In this document: positions 42,520 through 51,422 of the stretch, piece after piece
Layout: the number at the start of each line of letters is the position of its first letter
How positions within the stretch are numbered: the stretch's first letter is position 1
Assembly (NCBI GenBank): GCA_964637365.1
Contig: CAZWWH010000005.1
Location: 1-64,000 of the forward strand
Length of the DNA: 64,000 bases
Reading direction: 5' to 3'
From: Cryptoclostridium sp964637365
GTDB lineage: Bacteria > Bacillota > Dehalobacteriia > UBA7702
The notes under the pieces: model-generated
Databases searched by the model: none
Told to the model about the DNA's origin: nothing
The model's input: only the letters and a program-made list of their open reading frames with translations
Translations under genes and position numbers: made by a program

Positions 42520-43827
42520 ATGAACGTTTCTTTATGGAAAAAACATTGGCAGAAAGCGGTCTGTGTATTTGCAGTGTTGGCTGCTTTTGTCATTGCGATT
42601 TTGGGAACCACGGTATGGGCCGCCGACGCCGCAGAATTACCCGGCGCCCCCTATGATGATGAGGGAAATTATGATGTCACGATCCCTCATATATTGGTGA
42701 ATCAGGTCTATGGCGGAAGTGACGACGGATATGCTTCCCACAGCTTTATCGAACTTTATAATCCCATGGAGCAAGATGTTTTTCTAGAGGGATGGTCAGT
42801 GCAATATCGTTCTTCGGAAGATGGCGCCCAGGCCGACGCTTGGGCGAAATATGACCTCCACGGAACCATTAGAGCCAAGATTACTACTTGATCCGCTATC
42901 CGCTGCGCTGCCATGACCGATGATTCCAATGTGGCTTATCAGGTGCCATCGGGCGATGGTCAATGGAAAATGTCTCTTCATAACAAAGGCATATCTGTGG
43001 CTTTGATGAGCAATCAGACTCTTTTGGAAACCAATGACGTAATGTCCGCAGCGGGTTTTGTGGATTTGGCCGCGGCCAATGGTAATGATGGCGAACCAGA
43101 ACAATATGCCCCCGCGGTGGAAACTGCTGCTGATATTCAGTCCAAGAAAAAGGCTATCCGGCGGGTAGGTTTTGTGGATACCGATGATAACAGCGCCGAT
43201 TTTGTCGCGATCAATTACAGCAATCCTGTTTCCGATGACCTTGGTCCTCATGGTGCCGCTCCGGAATTTACTGATGTGGCGGAAGACGCCTGGTATGCTT
43301 TGGCGGTGCAGTACACGGTGGAAAAGGGCTGGTTTCGGGGGATAACGGAAACGGCCTTTGGTCCTGATGTAACCATGACTCGCGCTATGTTCGTCACTGT
43401 TTTGGGACGCCATGAGGGAATCGCCGACGCTTCCGCCGATACCCCCAGCACCACAGACTTTACCGATGTAGTTCTTACGCACTACTACGCCTCTCATGTG
43501 AACTGGGCGCAGGAAAATGAGGTTGTGGAAGGTTACAGCGACACGATTTACGCTCCCTTTGATGATGTTACTAGAGAACAAATGGTGACCATGATGTACC
43601 GCTATGCTGCTGTTACGGGAAAGGACATTACCGTAAACGGTCTTGATGGTTTGAACCGCTTTAAGGATGGCGATAAAGTGGCGGACTGGGCCCAGGAAGC
43701 CATGGCTTGGGCTGTGGAACAGGGGATTATCTAGGGAATGGGGGACGATATGATTTCTCCCAAATCTACTGCCATCAGAGCACAAGTGGCCACAGTGTTA
43801 CAGCGCTTCTTTACTGAATCAATATAG
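42520..43827 (+). pseudogene. Broken secreted protein: lamin-tail domain plus SLH repeats
   Basis: The ATG at 42520 (GAGGAG upstream) begins a signal peptide (about 1-34). A lamin-tail domain follows (HILVNQVYGG, SFIELYNPMEQDV, WSVQYRS), and three SLH repeats end the chain. Two in-frame stops interrupt it: TGA at 42889-42891 and TAG at 43732-43734; the reading resumes in the same frame after each and ends at TAG 43825-43827. Near the first stop, the domain's expected YYLIR residues occur in another frame, and ATCCGCT is directly doubled (about 42893-42906), which suggests a one-base deletion compensated by a 7-bp duplication. The second stop sits in a SLH motif, GII-stop-GMGDD. A 43-codon first product (from a first frame at 42505) could still be secreted. 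Confidence 0.8.
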
Positions 43828-43929
43828 CTGTAACCTCAAATGATGCTCCTTGAATCAATTTCACATAAGTCACAACGTACCAATTTAGAATCATAAGAAA
43901 TCGCTTCTTACCATTTTGAGTATTCGCGG

Positions 43930-43969
43930 AAAACGCCGAAGGATCGCTTTTGCCCTCCTTCGGTGTTTT
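43930..43969 (+). terminator. Terminator after the surface-protein pseudogene
   Basis: A 14-bp stem with one G-T pair (43930-43943 with 43956-43969) ends in T residues. Apart from it, the 323-bp gap to the next gene shows nothing I can name. Confidence 0.65.
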
Positions 43970-44150
43970 CTCCAATAAAATGGGAAAGACTATGCCTTGT
44001 CAGCCATAAAAGGGATGAAGATCTCGAAGAATTTTTGGGGTTTGGCGCAAGGAGATTGCCATAATCGCGGCGAATGTTATAAGGATATGGAAAGGGGTTT
44101 GTCTGAGGGCTGTGATTCCGTCATAGTGATTCCAGAAGAAAGGTGTTTGT

Positions 44151-45290
44151 ATGTTTGATAAGCGAATGAAGCGAGTCCTTCTATGTATTACATACGGTGT
44201 GGTTTTGGCTTTTTTACTGAGAGATCTCAGCGGCGTGGCATCGTTTTTGGTCTGGATTTGGCAGATCATTTCTCCCTTTGTGTTAGGGGCCTGCCTTGCC
44301 TTTATTCTCAGCATACCCGTGGGATTCTTTGAACGGATTTGGCTGAAGCACATCAAAAGAGAGCGTTTTAAAAAAATGATGCGTCCTCTGTCCATCGTTG
44401 TTTCATTAATACTTTTTATTGGCATTGTTGTGCTGGTGATTTTTACAGTGATTCCGGAATTGGTACGCTCCTTCGCCAAAATTGCAGAAGAAATTCCTGG
44501 TTTTCTCGTTCAGACCCAGGAGTGGATCAACACTTTGCCAGTCAGCTGGAATGAGGTTCAGGATTATTTAGGAAAAATAGAATTCGATTGGAATTCCACG
44601 AAGGGAAAACTGATTCAGTTGGCCCAGAATTCCATTTCTGTGTTCTTTAGTTCCACTGTTGGCATGGTGTCGTCGGTGATCGGTGTTTTCGTGTCCTTTG
44701 GTATCGGTATTGTTTTTGCCGTGTATCTCCTGTTTGCCAAAGAAAAGGTGTCGCTTTGGAGTAAAAAGATTTGTTACGCTGTTCTTCCTCAAAGAGTTGC
44801 CGACAGAGCTGTAGAAATTGCTCGTTTATCCCATGGCACCTTTGCCCGATTTTTGACAGGACAATGTACCGAGGCTTTAATACTCGGCGGAATGTTCTTT
44901 GTGGCAATGACGATTTTGAGAATGCCTTATGCTCTGTTAATTGGTGTATTGATTGCAGTGACTGCGTTAATTCCTATTTTCGGCGCTTTTATCGGCTGTA
45001 TTGTCGGTGCATTTTTGATTTTAATTGTCAATCCCATTCAGGCTCTTTGGTTCATTATTTTATTCCTCATCCTCCAGCAAATTGAGGGGAACTTGATTTA
45101 TCCCCATGTGGTAGGGAATTCTGTGGGACTCCCGGCGATTCTCGTGTTGGTAGCGGTGACGGTAGGCGCCAATCTTATGGGGGTCTTAGGGATGTTGCTC
45201 TTCATTCCCATTGTTTCTGTTCTCTACGTATTGTTGCGCCAAGGCGTCGACCATCGTTTAGAAAAAAAAGGCATTGATGGTACTTTTTAG
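44151..45290 (+). CDS. AI-2E family (PerM/TqsA-like) membrane transporter
   Basis: A 379-residue membrane protein with seven to eight helices and a large soluble loop between about 100 and 190. The family pattern is clear: ISPFVLGACLAFILSIPV in the first part, TALIPIFGAFIGCIVGAFL and LQQIEGNLIYPHVVGNSVGL in the second. Members have been linked to AI-2 export and Na+/H+ exchange; the substrate here is open. It is a single gene with GAAAGGTG upstream, closed by a bidirectional terminator. Confidence 0.87.
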   Translation: MFDKRMKRVLLCITYGVVLAFLLRDLSGVASFLVWIWQIISPFVLGACLAFILSIPVGFFERIWLKHIKRERFKKMMRPLSIVVSLILFIGIVVLVIFTVIPELVRSFAKIAEEIPGFLVQTQEWINTLPVSWNEVQDYLGKIEFDWNSTKGKLIQLAQNSISVFFSSTVGMVSSVIGVFVSFGIGIVFAVYLLFAKEKVSLWSKKICYAVLPQRVADRAVEIARLSHGTFARFLTGQCTEALILGGMFFVAMTILRMPYALLIGVLIAVTALIPIFGAFIGCIVGAFLILIVNPIQALWFIILFLILQQIEGNLIYPHVVGNSVGLPAILVLVAVTVGANLMGVLGMLLFIPIVSVLYVLLRQGVDHRLEKKGIDGTF

Positions 45291-45352
45291 GATCCTAAGC
45301 TGTAAGGAAAAGCATATCTTTATAAAGACGTGCTGATAAGCTGAAACGAAAG

Positions 45353-45390
45353 ACTTACCCCTATTCCTTTTCGATGGAATAGGGGTAAGT
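45353..45390. terminator. Bidirectional terminator between converging permease genes
   Basis: A perfect 15-bp stem (45353-45367 with 45376-45390) has a T-rich tail on the + strand (TATTTTA). It serves the AI-2E gene and the converging EamA operon. Confidence 0.8.
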
Positions 45391-45452
45391 TATTTTATCA
45401 TCTTTCCCAAATTTCAATGATCTGGAATATGGGGATTTCCATAATCGAAGGA

Positions 45453-46325
45453 TTATTTTTTCGGAAAAAGTTCCAACAGCGCAATGGCGGTTAATACCAG
45501 AATAACGCCAAAGCCTTGCATTGGAGCGATTGACTCTCCTAAAAAGGCGGCGGCCATGGTAATACTGAAAACAGGCTCCATGGAGCCAACAATTCCAACC
45601 TTGCTGGGCGGAAGATATTGTAGTCCCCAGGCATAAAAGATGAAGGCTAAGGTATAAGGAATGGCCAAAATCAATATGGAGAGAAAATCCATTGCGCTGG
45701 GTATTTGTTCCGGCAAACAAAAGGGCAAGGTCAAGCAGTACAGCAGGGATGTGACGGTAAAGCAGCAAAAGTTGATGGCAAGTCCACTGTAAGAGGAAGA
45801 GAGATTCTTGACGAAAATGGCGTAAATAGCGATGCCTGCCGCGGCGCTCAGCACCAAGAGAATTCCGGGAAGGGACAGTTTTCCCAGATCCGCGCTGAAG
45901 ATTCCAAGGGTAAGAAGAATGCCTAAAAACGTCAAAATCATCGCGGTAAGCGTGACTTTCGTGGGCTTTTCTTTATAAACGAAGATGGAGGCAGCCACTA
46001 GCATCGCAGGATAGGTATAAAGCAACACCACGGCTATGGAAACGTCGAGATATACTAAGCTCAAAAAATAGCCGGCAGAATAGACGAATAGTACAAAGCC
46101 CAAAATGATAAAGGTTTTTATGTCCTTTTTGGCGATGGAGATCTTTTCCTTTTTCACCATGAGAACTAAAAAGCCCAGAAGGATCGTGCAGATAATGGTG
46201 CGCAAAACCAATGTGAGCATTGGCGGTAGGCCGTCTGTAATAAGGAATTTACTGATGATACCGGTTAGGGCATAGCCCAAACTGGATAGTAAAACATAGA
46301 TGAACCCTTTTTTACTTTGCGTCAT
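45453..46325 (-). CDS. EamA/DMT-family transporter, third of the cluster
   Basis: A 290-residue permease with ten predicted helices arranged as two EamA repeats (N-half LSSLGYALTGIISKFLI; C-half QYLPPSKVGIVGSMEPVFSI). Its ATG at 46325 overlaps the preceding gene's stop (ATGA), so it is translationally coupled; a longer frame reaching 46445 would run through that gene. It is more distant from the other two than they are from each other. EamA proteins export metabolites or import amino acids; the substrate is not identifiable. Confidence 0.85.
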   Translation of the reverse strand: MTQSKKGFIYVLLSSLGYALTGIISKFLITDGLPPMLTLVLRTIICTILLGFLVLMVKKEKISIAKKDIKTFIILGFVLFVYSAGYFLSLVYLDVSIAVVLLYTYPAMLVAASIFVYKEKPTKVTLTAMILTFLGILLTLGIFSADLGKLSLPGILLVLSAAAGIAIYAIFVKNLSSSYSGLAINFCCFTVTSLLYCLTLPFCLPEQIPSAMDFLSILILAIPYTLAFIFYAWGLQYLPPSKVGIVGSMEPVFSITMAAAFLGESIAPMQGFGVILVLTAIALLELFPKK

Positions 46326-47290
46326 AGTCGCTCGTTGCCTTTCTCTATTGTCCGAGGTTTTTTCTTGATAAAGTTGAGTAAAAGATGCCCCTTTTCCATA
46401 AAAAGAATTCCGCCGAATACCAGTACGCAGCCGAGGAATTGCCATATGGTGAGGCGCTCACCCAGAATTAAAATGGCCATAGAAACACTGAGGACAGGAT
46501 CTAAAGTCACCAAAAGACTGGCCTTGCCCGCGTCAATATACTGCATGGACAGAGCATAAAGCGTATAGGCCGCCAAACCCACCAATGCCATGACGATGAT
46601 ACCGATGAGAGCTGTGTTCTCCCAAGAATACGAAGCAATATGTGGTGTGCCGATAAGAAAGAAAATGGGAAATCCCATAAAATAGCACCAGGAGTTTACA
46701 GTCCAACCGGGATAAAATGCATTGAGCTTTTTCGTAAAAATTGTGTATAGGGAGCTTAAAAGCCCGGACATCAGCCCGATAAGAATACCGAAAATGGCAG
46801 AGGGCATACCAAAAATTTTTGCACCCCCATCAGCAGACAGGGAGCCGATATTGAAAATCTCAATGATGAAAAGAATGCCCAGGAAGGCCATGATCATAGC
46901 TATGACTTTTGGGGCTGTAAAGGCCTCTTTCAGCATGATGCGGGATAGAAGAACCGTAAATACCGGTAAGGTGTAAAGGAGCACCGTGGCGACAGCCGCA
47001 TCAATATAATAAAGGGAGCAATAGTTGCACACAGAGATAAAGCCAAAGCTGAGCCCATTGAGAATGAAGAGATGAAGATGTTCCTTTTTGATTTGGAATA
47101 CATAACGGGCAGAGCAAAGTGCGTATATCAACAGTAGTACAGCGGGAATCATGCCCCGCAATGTCACCACCACTTGCCAGGGCAAACCTACGGCAAACAT
47201 CAGTTTCCCTAAGATTGGTCCCAGGGAATAGCAGAAGGCCGCCAGCAGACAAAGAATCACTCCTTTGTGTTCGATGGATTTCGTTGCCAT
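46322..47290 (-). CDS. EamA/DMT-family transporter, second of the cluster
   Basis: A 322-residue ten-helix permease. The start at 47290 follows AAGGAGTG. Its core (LPWQVVVTLRGMIPA, YYIDAAVATVLLYTLPVFTV, SMQYIDAGKASLL) is nearly the same as in the 47340-48269 protein, so the two arose by tandem duplication. The loop around 145-160 and the C-terminal tail (NFIKKKPRTIEKGNERL) differ. Its stop overlaps the next gene's start. Confidence 0.87.
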   Translation of the reverse strand: MATKSIEHKGVILCLLAAFCYSLGPILGKLMFAVGLPWQVVVTLRGMIPAVLLLIYALCSARYVFQIKKEHLHLFILNGLSFGFISVCNYCSLYYIDAAVATVLLYTLPVFTVLLSRIMLKEAFTAPKVIAMIMAFLGILFIIEIFNIGSLSADGGAKIFGMPSAIFGILIGLMSGLLSSLYTIFTKKLNAFYPGWTVNSWCYFMGFPIFFLIGTPHIASYSWENTALIGIIVMALVGLAAYTLYALSMQYIDAGKASLLVTLDPVLSVSMAILILGERLTIWQFLGCVLVFGGILFMEKGHLLLNFIKKKPRTIEKGNERL

Positions 47291-47339
47291 AATGAGACAC
47301 TCCTTGCACAGTGCTGCGGAATAGGTTTTTGGGGTCTCC

Positions 47340-48269
47340 TTAGCCTATTTTTTTTGAACGGAGGAAGTTTAGTACGAGATATCCTTTTTCAATAAAGATG
47401 ATGCCGCCCAAAACTAAGACGCAGCCAATGAATTGAAAAATAGTCAAATGCTCTCCTAAAATAAAGATGGCCATAGTTACGCTGAAAACTGGATCTAAGG
47501 CTACAAAAAGGCTGGCTTTGCCGGCGTCAATATATTGCATGGAAAGGACGTAAAGGGAATATGCGGCAAAACCAATCATGGCAATGGCCAAAACGCTGGC
47601 CAAGGAGAAGCCACTCCAAGAAAACGCAGCAATTTCTCGAAATCCCACAATCAGAAAGATGGGGAATCCAGCAAAAAAGCACCAACAGTTTACGGTCCAA
47701 CCGGAATAGTATTGATTGAGTTTTTTGGTGAAAATGGTGTAAAATGCGCTAAGCACGCCGGACATGATGCCGATGAGGATGCCGAAAATTGACGAGGGAA
47801 TTCCCAACACTTTGGTGCCGTCCGAAACAGCCAGAGAGCTGATATTGAATACCTCAATGATAAAGAGTACACCGCAGAACACCATAATCATAGCGATAAT
47901 TTTCGGAGCAGTAAAAGCTTCCTTTAAAATAATGCGGGAAAAAATTACGGTAAACACCGGCAAGGTATAGACCAGCACCGTGGCGACGGCCGCGTCAATG
48001 TAGTACAGGGCGCAATAATTACACACGGAAAATAGGCTGAAGCTGGCGCCGTCTAGAATAAACAGGGGCAAATGCTTTTTCTGGATTTGAAAGACCTCCC
48101 GAGAGAAACAAAGGCTGTAAATCAGAATCAGCATTGCCGGAATCATGCAACGTAAAGAAACGACGACTTGCCAGGGTAAGCCCGCGGAAAACAGCAGTTT
48201 TCCGGTAATGGGTCCCAGAGAAAAGCAAAACGCCGATATGATACAAATGAGAATACCTTTTTTTTCCAT
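47340..48269 (-). CDS. EamA/DMT-family transporter, first of the cluster
   Basis: A 309-residue ten-helix permease starting at ATG 48269 with TAGGAG upstream. It is a close paralog of the next gene, sharing long identical stretches in both halves (for example LKEAFTAPK, YYIDAAVATVL, FGILIG, TIFTKKLN and SMQYIDAGKAS). It begins the - strand run of three transporters, 49 bp before the second. The 286-bp gap to lgt holds divergent promoter sequence and no further gene. Confidence 0.87.
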   Translation of the reverse strand: MEKKGILICIISAFCFSLGPITGKLLFSAGLPWQVVVSLRCMIPAMLILIYSLCFSREVFQIQKKHLPLFILDGASFSLFSVCNYCALYYIDAAVATVLVYTLPVFTVIFSRIILKEAFTAPKIIAMIMVFCGVLFIIEVFNISSLAVSDGTKVLGIPSSIFGILIGIMSGVLSAFYTIFTKKLNQYYSGWTVNCWCFFAGFPIFLIVGFREIAAFSWSGFSLASVLAIAMIGFAAYSLYVLSMQYIDAGKASLFVALDPVFSVTMAIFILGEHLTIFQFIGCVLVLGGIIFIEKGYLVLNFLRSKKIG

Positions 48270-48493
48270 AATAACTCCTACCAATTACGAATTAGGAGAT
48301 ATGCAATATGTTTTATGTATAATTATTTTATAAAAGAAAGAAAAAAATCAATTTCATTATAGCACCGACCTGAAAAAAATGGAATAGTTTTTGACGAAAT
48401 GATGAAATTTTTGCGAAAGACGTGGTTTGATTTTATAAAGTGGCCAAAATCTTGCGAGGATAGGGCGAGATAAACGTTACCGAGAGGATGCGT

Positions 48494-48523
48494 TTTGCAT
48501 GGTATGAAATAATATGGTATAAT
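48494..48523 (+). promoter_or_regulatory. lgt promoter
   Basis: TTTGCA (48494-48499), 18-bp spacer, TATAAT (48518-48523). The transcript would start about 25 bp before the lgt ATG. Confidence 0.55.
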
Positions 48524-48555
48524 AAAAGCACGTAATCACAGTGGGGAGGGATTGC

Positions 48556-49374
48556 ATGAATCCTGTGGCCTTTACCATATTTGGCTGGCCGGTACGGTGG
48601 TATGGAATACTCATCGCATTAGGGCTTCTGATTGGTATTTTTATCGTAACACGTTTGGCCAAGCAGCGAGGACTGAACGAAGACCATGTTTGGACCGTAC
48701 TGTTGGCGGCTGTTCCCTGTGCCATTATCGGCGCCCGGCTATACTATGTGATTTTTCAGTGGGAAAATTACGGCTTTGACCTGGGAAAAATCGTCGCTGT
48801 GTGGCATGGCGGCTTAGCCATCCATGGTGGTATCCTCGGTGGAATTTTAGCGGTATTCCTGGTATGCCGTCATTACCGCATGAGCTTTGGTTCCATGGCG
48901 GACTGCTTTGCCCCTGCGCTGTCCTTAGGACAGGCCATTGGCCGCTGGGGAAATTATATTAACGGAGAAGCTCACGGCTATGCCACAGATTTACCCTGGG
49001 CCATTGAAGTCAACGGTGAAATGGTTCATCCCACCTTTTTATATGAATCTCTGTGGGACTTGGCAGTATTTTTTGTGACGCTGTTTTTATTCAAACGCGC
49101 GAAGCGAAACGGTAATATTTTTCTATGGTATTTAATGCTTTATTCCGTGGGCCGTTTCATCGTGGAGAGTTTCCGTACCGATAGCTTAATGGTGGGCCCC
49201 CTGCGTCAGGCCCAGGTCATCAGCATTGTGCTTTTTGTTGTAGCGTTAGTAATATATCTTGGGGGACGGCGCAAAAGCGCTGCGGAACCGGAAACCACAA
49301 ACGCGGTGAAACATAATCCCAAAGGCAACCGGGCCAAGTCAGAAAGGAAAAAGCAGAAAAAGCAGAAGAAATAA
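48556..49374 (+). CDS. lgt: Phosphatidylglycerol--prolipoprotein diacylglyceryl transferase
   Basis: A 272-residue membrane enzyme that lipidates the Cys of lipoprotein precursors. Key motifs are GRWGNYINGEAHG (the family's GxWGNFxNxE signature), WHGGLAIHGGILGG, and YESLWDL near the C-terminus. The ATG at 48556 follows GGGAGGG. The tail is rich in lysine (about 250-272), longer than usual. It would process the lipoproteins encoded at 16680, 24288 and 62830 in this window. Confidence 0.95.
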   Translation: MNPVAFTIFGWPVRWYGILIALGLLIGIFIVTRLAKQRGLNEDHVWTVLLAAVPCAIIGARLYYVIFQWENYGFDLGKIVAVWHGGLAIHGGILGGILAVFLVCRHYRMSFGSMADCFAPALSLGQAIGRWGNYINGEAHGYATDLPWAIEVNGEMVHPTFLYESLWDLAVFFVTLFLFKRAKRNGNIFLWYLMLYSVGRFIVESFRTDSLMVGPLRQAQVISIVLFVVALVIYLGGRRKSAAEPETTNAVKHNPKGNRAKSERKKQKKQKK

Positions 49375-49383
49375 TGGATTGCA

Positions 49384-49428
49384 AAGAGGCTGCTATTCAC
49401 AGGTTTATCCGGTGGATCGCAGCCTCTT
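49384..49428 (+). other. Intergenic hairpin after lgt
   Basis: A perfect 10-bp stem (49384-49393 with 49419-49428) with a 25-nt loop. No clear T run follows, so it may end lgt transcription weakly or protect the mRNA end. Confidence 0.5.
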
Positions 49429-49445
49429 GTTCCAAGAAAGTATTA

Positions 49446-49892
49446 TTATTTTTTTTCGTCTTCTTTTAAAATTGTAATAATTTCCGTTAAAAGTTTTTTT
49501 AGCATTTCTCTGTCGTTGGCTTTGGGTTGAGGAATTTGCTGTTGGGGCGGTTTGGGAGGGCCCCCGGGAGACATTCCCATAGGCATCATGGGCATCATAG
49601 GCATTCCTCCGCTGGGGCCTCCTGTTCCGTTCATCGGGGGCATTTGCCCGCTCATAGGGGGCATCGGCGGCACGTTGCCATTGGCGCCACCTAGCAGTCC
49701 CGCCAAGGCTCCAAGGCCGCCTTGGGGATTCATGCTGTTTCCGCCACCGTTTCCCATCCCTTGCATGGGAATGGGTTGTTGATTTGGGGGTAAGGCTCCG
49801 TTGTTCTGAACAAAACCATTGCGGCGTAACGTCTCCATGAGGTCGTTGAGATTGACCATGGGTCCGTTGGAGTGTCGATGTCTTTTACTCAT
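49446..49892 (-). CDS. Met/Pro/Gly-rich small protein, unknown function
   Basis: A 148-residue protein, probably real because a good ribosome site (AGAGGTGA) precedes the ATG at 49892 and the frame is open through biased codons. Three parts can be seen: a basic N-terminus (KRHRHSNGP), a low-complexity middle rich in Gly, Asn, Pro and Met (about 40-115, with a cluster like GMPMMPMMPMGM), and a charged helical C-terminus (REMLKKLLTEIITILKEDEKK). It has no signal peptide or membrane segment. I recognise no family. Met-rich tracts can bind Cu(I) or mediate phase separation, but neither is shown here. Confidence 0.6.
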   Translation of the reverse strand: MSKRHRHSNGPMVNLNDLMETLRRNGFVQNNGALPPNQQPIPMQGMGNGGGNSMNPQGGLGALAGLLGGANGNVPPMPPMSGQMPPMNGTGGPSGGMPMMPMMPMGMSPGGPPKPPQQQIPQPKANDREMLKKLLTEIITILKEDEKK

Positions 49893-49965
49893 AGAATCAC
49901 CTCTTTTCAGTATAATACATAGACAGAAAAACGGAAATTATGACGACAGGATAAAAAAAAGAGTC

Positions 49966-49994
49966 TTTTCACTTTTGGGTAATTATAGTATAAT
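49966..49994 (+). promoter_or_regulatory. glnA promoter
   Basis: TTTTCA (49966-49971), 17-bp spacer, TATAAT (49989-49994). No GlnR-like inverted repeat was noticed around it. Confidence 0.5.
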
Positions 49995-50027
49995 ATATGG
50001 AAAAGATGAAGTTCGGAGGATTTCCCA

Positions 50028-51362
50028 ATGAGCAAATATTCAAAAGATGATATTTTAGCCAGTGTCCGAGACCATGGCATTCGTTTTGTCCGTTTGCAGT
50101 TCAGCGATGTGTTCGGTGTTCTGAAAAATGTCAATATTCCCGTATCACAATTAGAAAAAGCCATGGATGGGGAAATCATGTTTGATGGATCTTCGGTGGA
50201 AGGTTTTGTCCGCATCGAAGAAAGCGATATGTATTTAAAACCTGATCTTGATACTTGGCAAATTTTTCCCTGGAGTTACCAGGAAGGCGGTCTTGCCCGT
50301 TTAATCTGCGATATTTACACTGATAAAAATGAGCCCTTTGAGGGAGATCCCCGGTTTGTTTTGAAGAGAGCACTGAAAACCGCCAGAGATATGGGCTATA
50401 TTATGAATGTAGGCCCTGAAGCAGAGTTCTTCCTTTTCCATACTGACAGCGCGGGGCGTCCCACTTTGGAAACCCATGACCAAGCGGGATATTTTGACCT
50501 TTCTCCCATTGATTTGGGCTCCGCTGCCCGTCGAGAAATGGTAAATTCCCTAGAAGATATGGGGTATGAAATTGAGGCTTCGCATCACGAATGCGCTCCT
50601 GGCCAGCATGAGATTGATTTTAAATATGGTGACGCCCTCTCCTCTGCCGACAGGATGCAGACCTTTAAGCTTGTCGTCCGCATTGTGGCTAAACGCCATG
50701 GGCTCCACGCTACTTTTATGCCGAAGCCAATTTACGGCATTGCCGGTTCCGGAATGCATATGAACCAGAGTCTTTCTACCTTGGACGGAAAAAATGTTTT
50801 TGACGATCCCAACGGCGTTGACGGTCTTTCGGAAAATGCATACTATTATATTGGCGGCCTTTTGAAACACGCGCGTGCCATTACCGCCATTACGAATCCC
50901 ACGGTAAACTCTTACAAGCGTCTTGTTTCCGGATACGAAGCCCCTGTTTATATTGCTTGGTCCGGAAAAAACCGCAGTCCTTTGGTGCGTATTCCCGCGA
51001 AACGCGGCGTTTCCACCCGGGTGGAGATGCGCAGCCCTGACCCAACCTGTAACCCTTATTTGGGAACTGCCGCTATGCTTGTTGCCGGATTGGACGGTAT
51101 TAAAAATAAAATTGAACCGCCGAAAGCCTGCGATTATAATCTTTATGATCTCACTGATGATGAACGGTTGGCCCGGGGCATTGGCTGTCTGCCTGTGAAT
51201 TTGGCAGCGGCTTTGGAGGATCTCAAAAGCGATATCGTGATTTCAGAGGCTTTAGGGAATCATGTCTTTAACTGCTTCATCGAAGCCAAGGAAAAAGAGT
51301 GGAAATCCTATCGTACCCAAGTAACTCCTTGGGAAATTGGGCAGTACTTGACAAAATTCTAA
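50028..51362 (+). CDS. glnA: Glutamine synthetase type I
   Basis: A 444-residue GS that joins ammonia to glutamate with ATP. The N-terminal beta-Grasp part (HGIRFVRLQFSDVFGVLKN, MFDGSSVEGF) and the catalytic domain (GPEAEFFLF, then HHECAPGQHEID, GSGMHMNQS and NPTVNSYKRLV) are all present. Length fits the short alpha type. GGAGGAT precedes the ATG. dapF follows 60 bp later. No regulator gene is adjacent. Confidence 0.96.
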   Translation: MSKYSKDDILASVRDHGIRFVRLQFSDVFGVLKNVNIPVSQLEKAMDGEIMFDGSSVEGFVRIEESDMYLKPDLDTWQIFPWSYQEGGLARLICDIYTDKNEPFEGDPRFVLKRALKTARDMGYIMNVGPEAEFFLFHTDSAGRPTLETHDQAGYFDLSPIDLGSAARREMVNSLEDMGYEIEASHHECAPGQHEIDFKYGDALSSADRMQTFKLVVRIVAKRHGLHATFMPKPIYGIAGSGMHMNQSLSTLDGKNVFDDPNGVDGLSENAYYYIGGLLKHARAITAITNPTVNSYKRLVSGYEAPVYIAWSGKNRSPLVRIPAKRGVSTRVEMRSPDPTCNPYLGTAAMLVAGLDGIKNKIEPPKACDYNLYDLTDDERLARGIGCLPVNLAAALEDLKSDIVISEALGNHVFNCFIEAKEKEWKSYRTQVTPWEIGQYLTKF

Positions 51363-51422
51363 TGAATCTGCCTGAAATATCATTTTAAAAAACCGTGAGG
51401 CTTTAACGCCGAGGAGGATATG

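Noticed and set aside
49384..49428. Hairpin after lgt as an origin-like or attachment site
   Set aside because: A single stem without core direct repeats, DnaA boxes or an adjacent recombinase.
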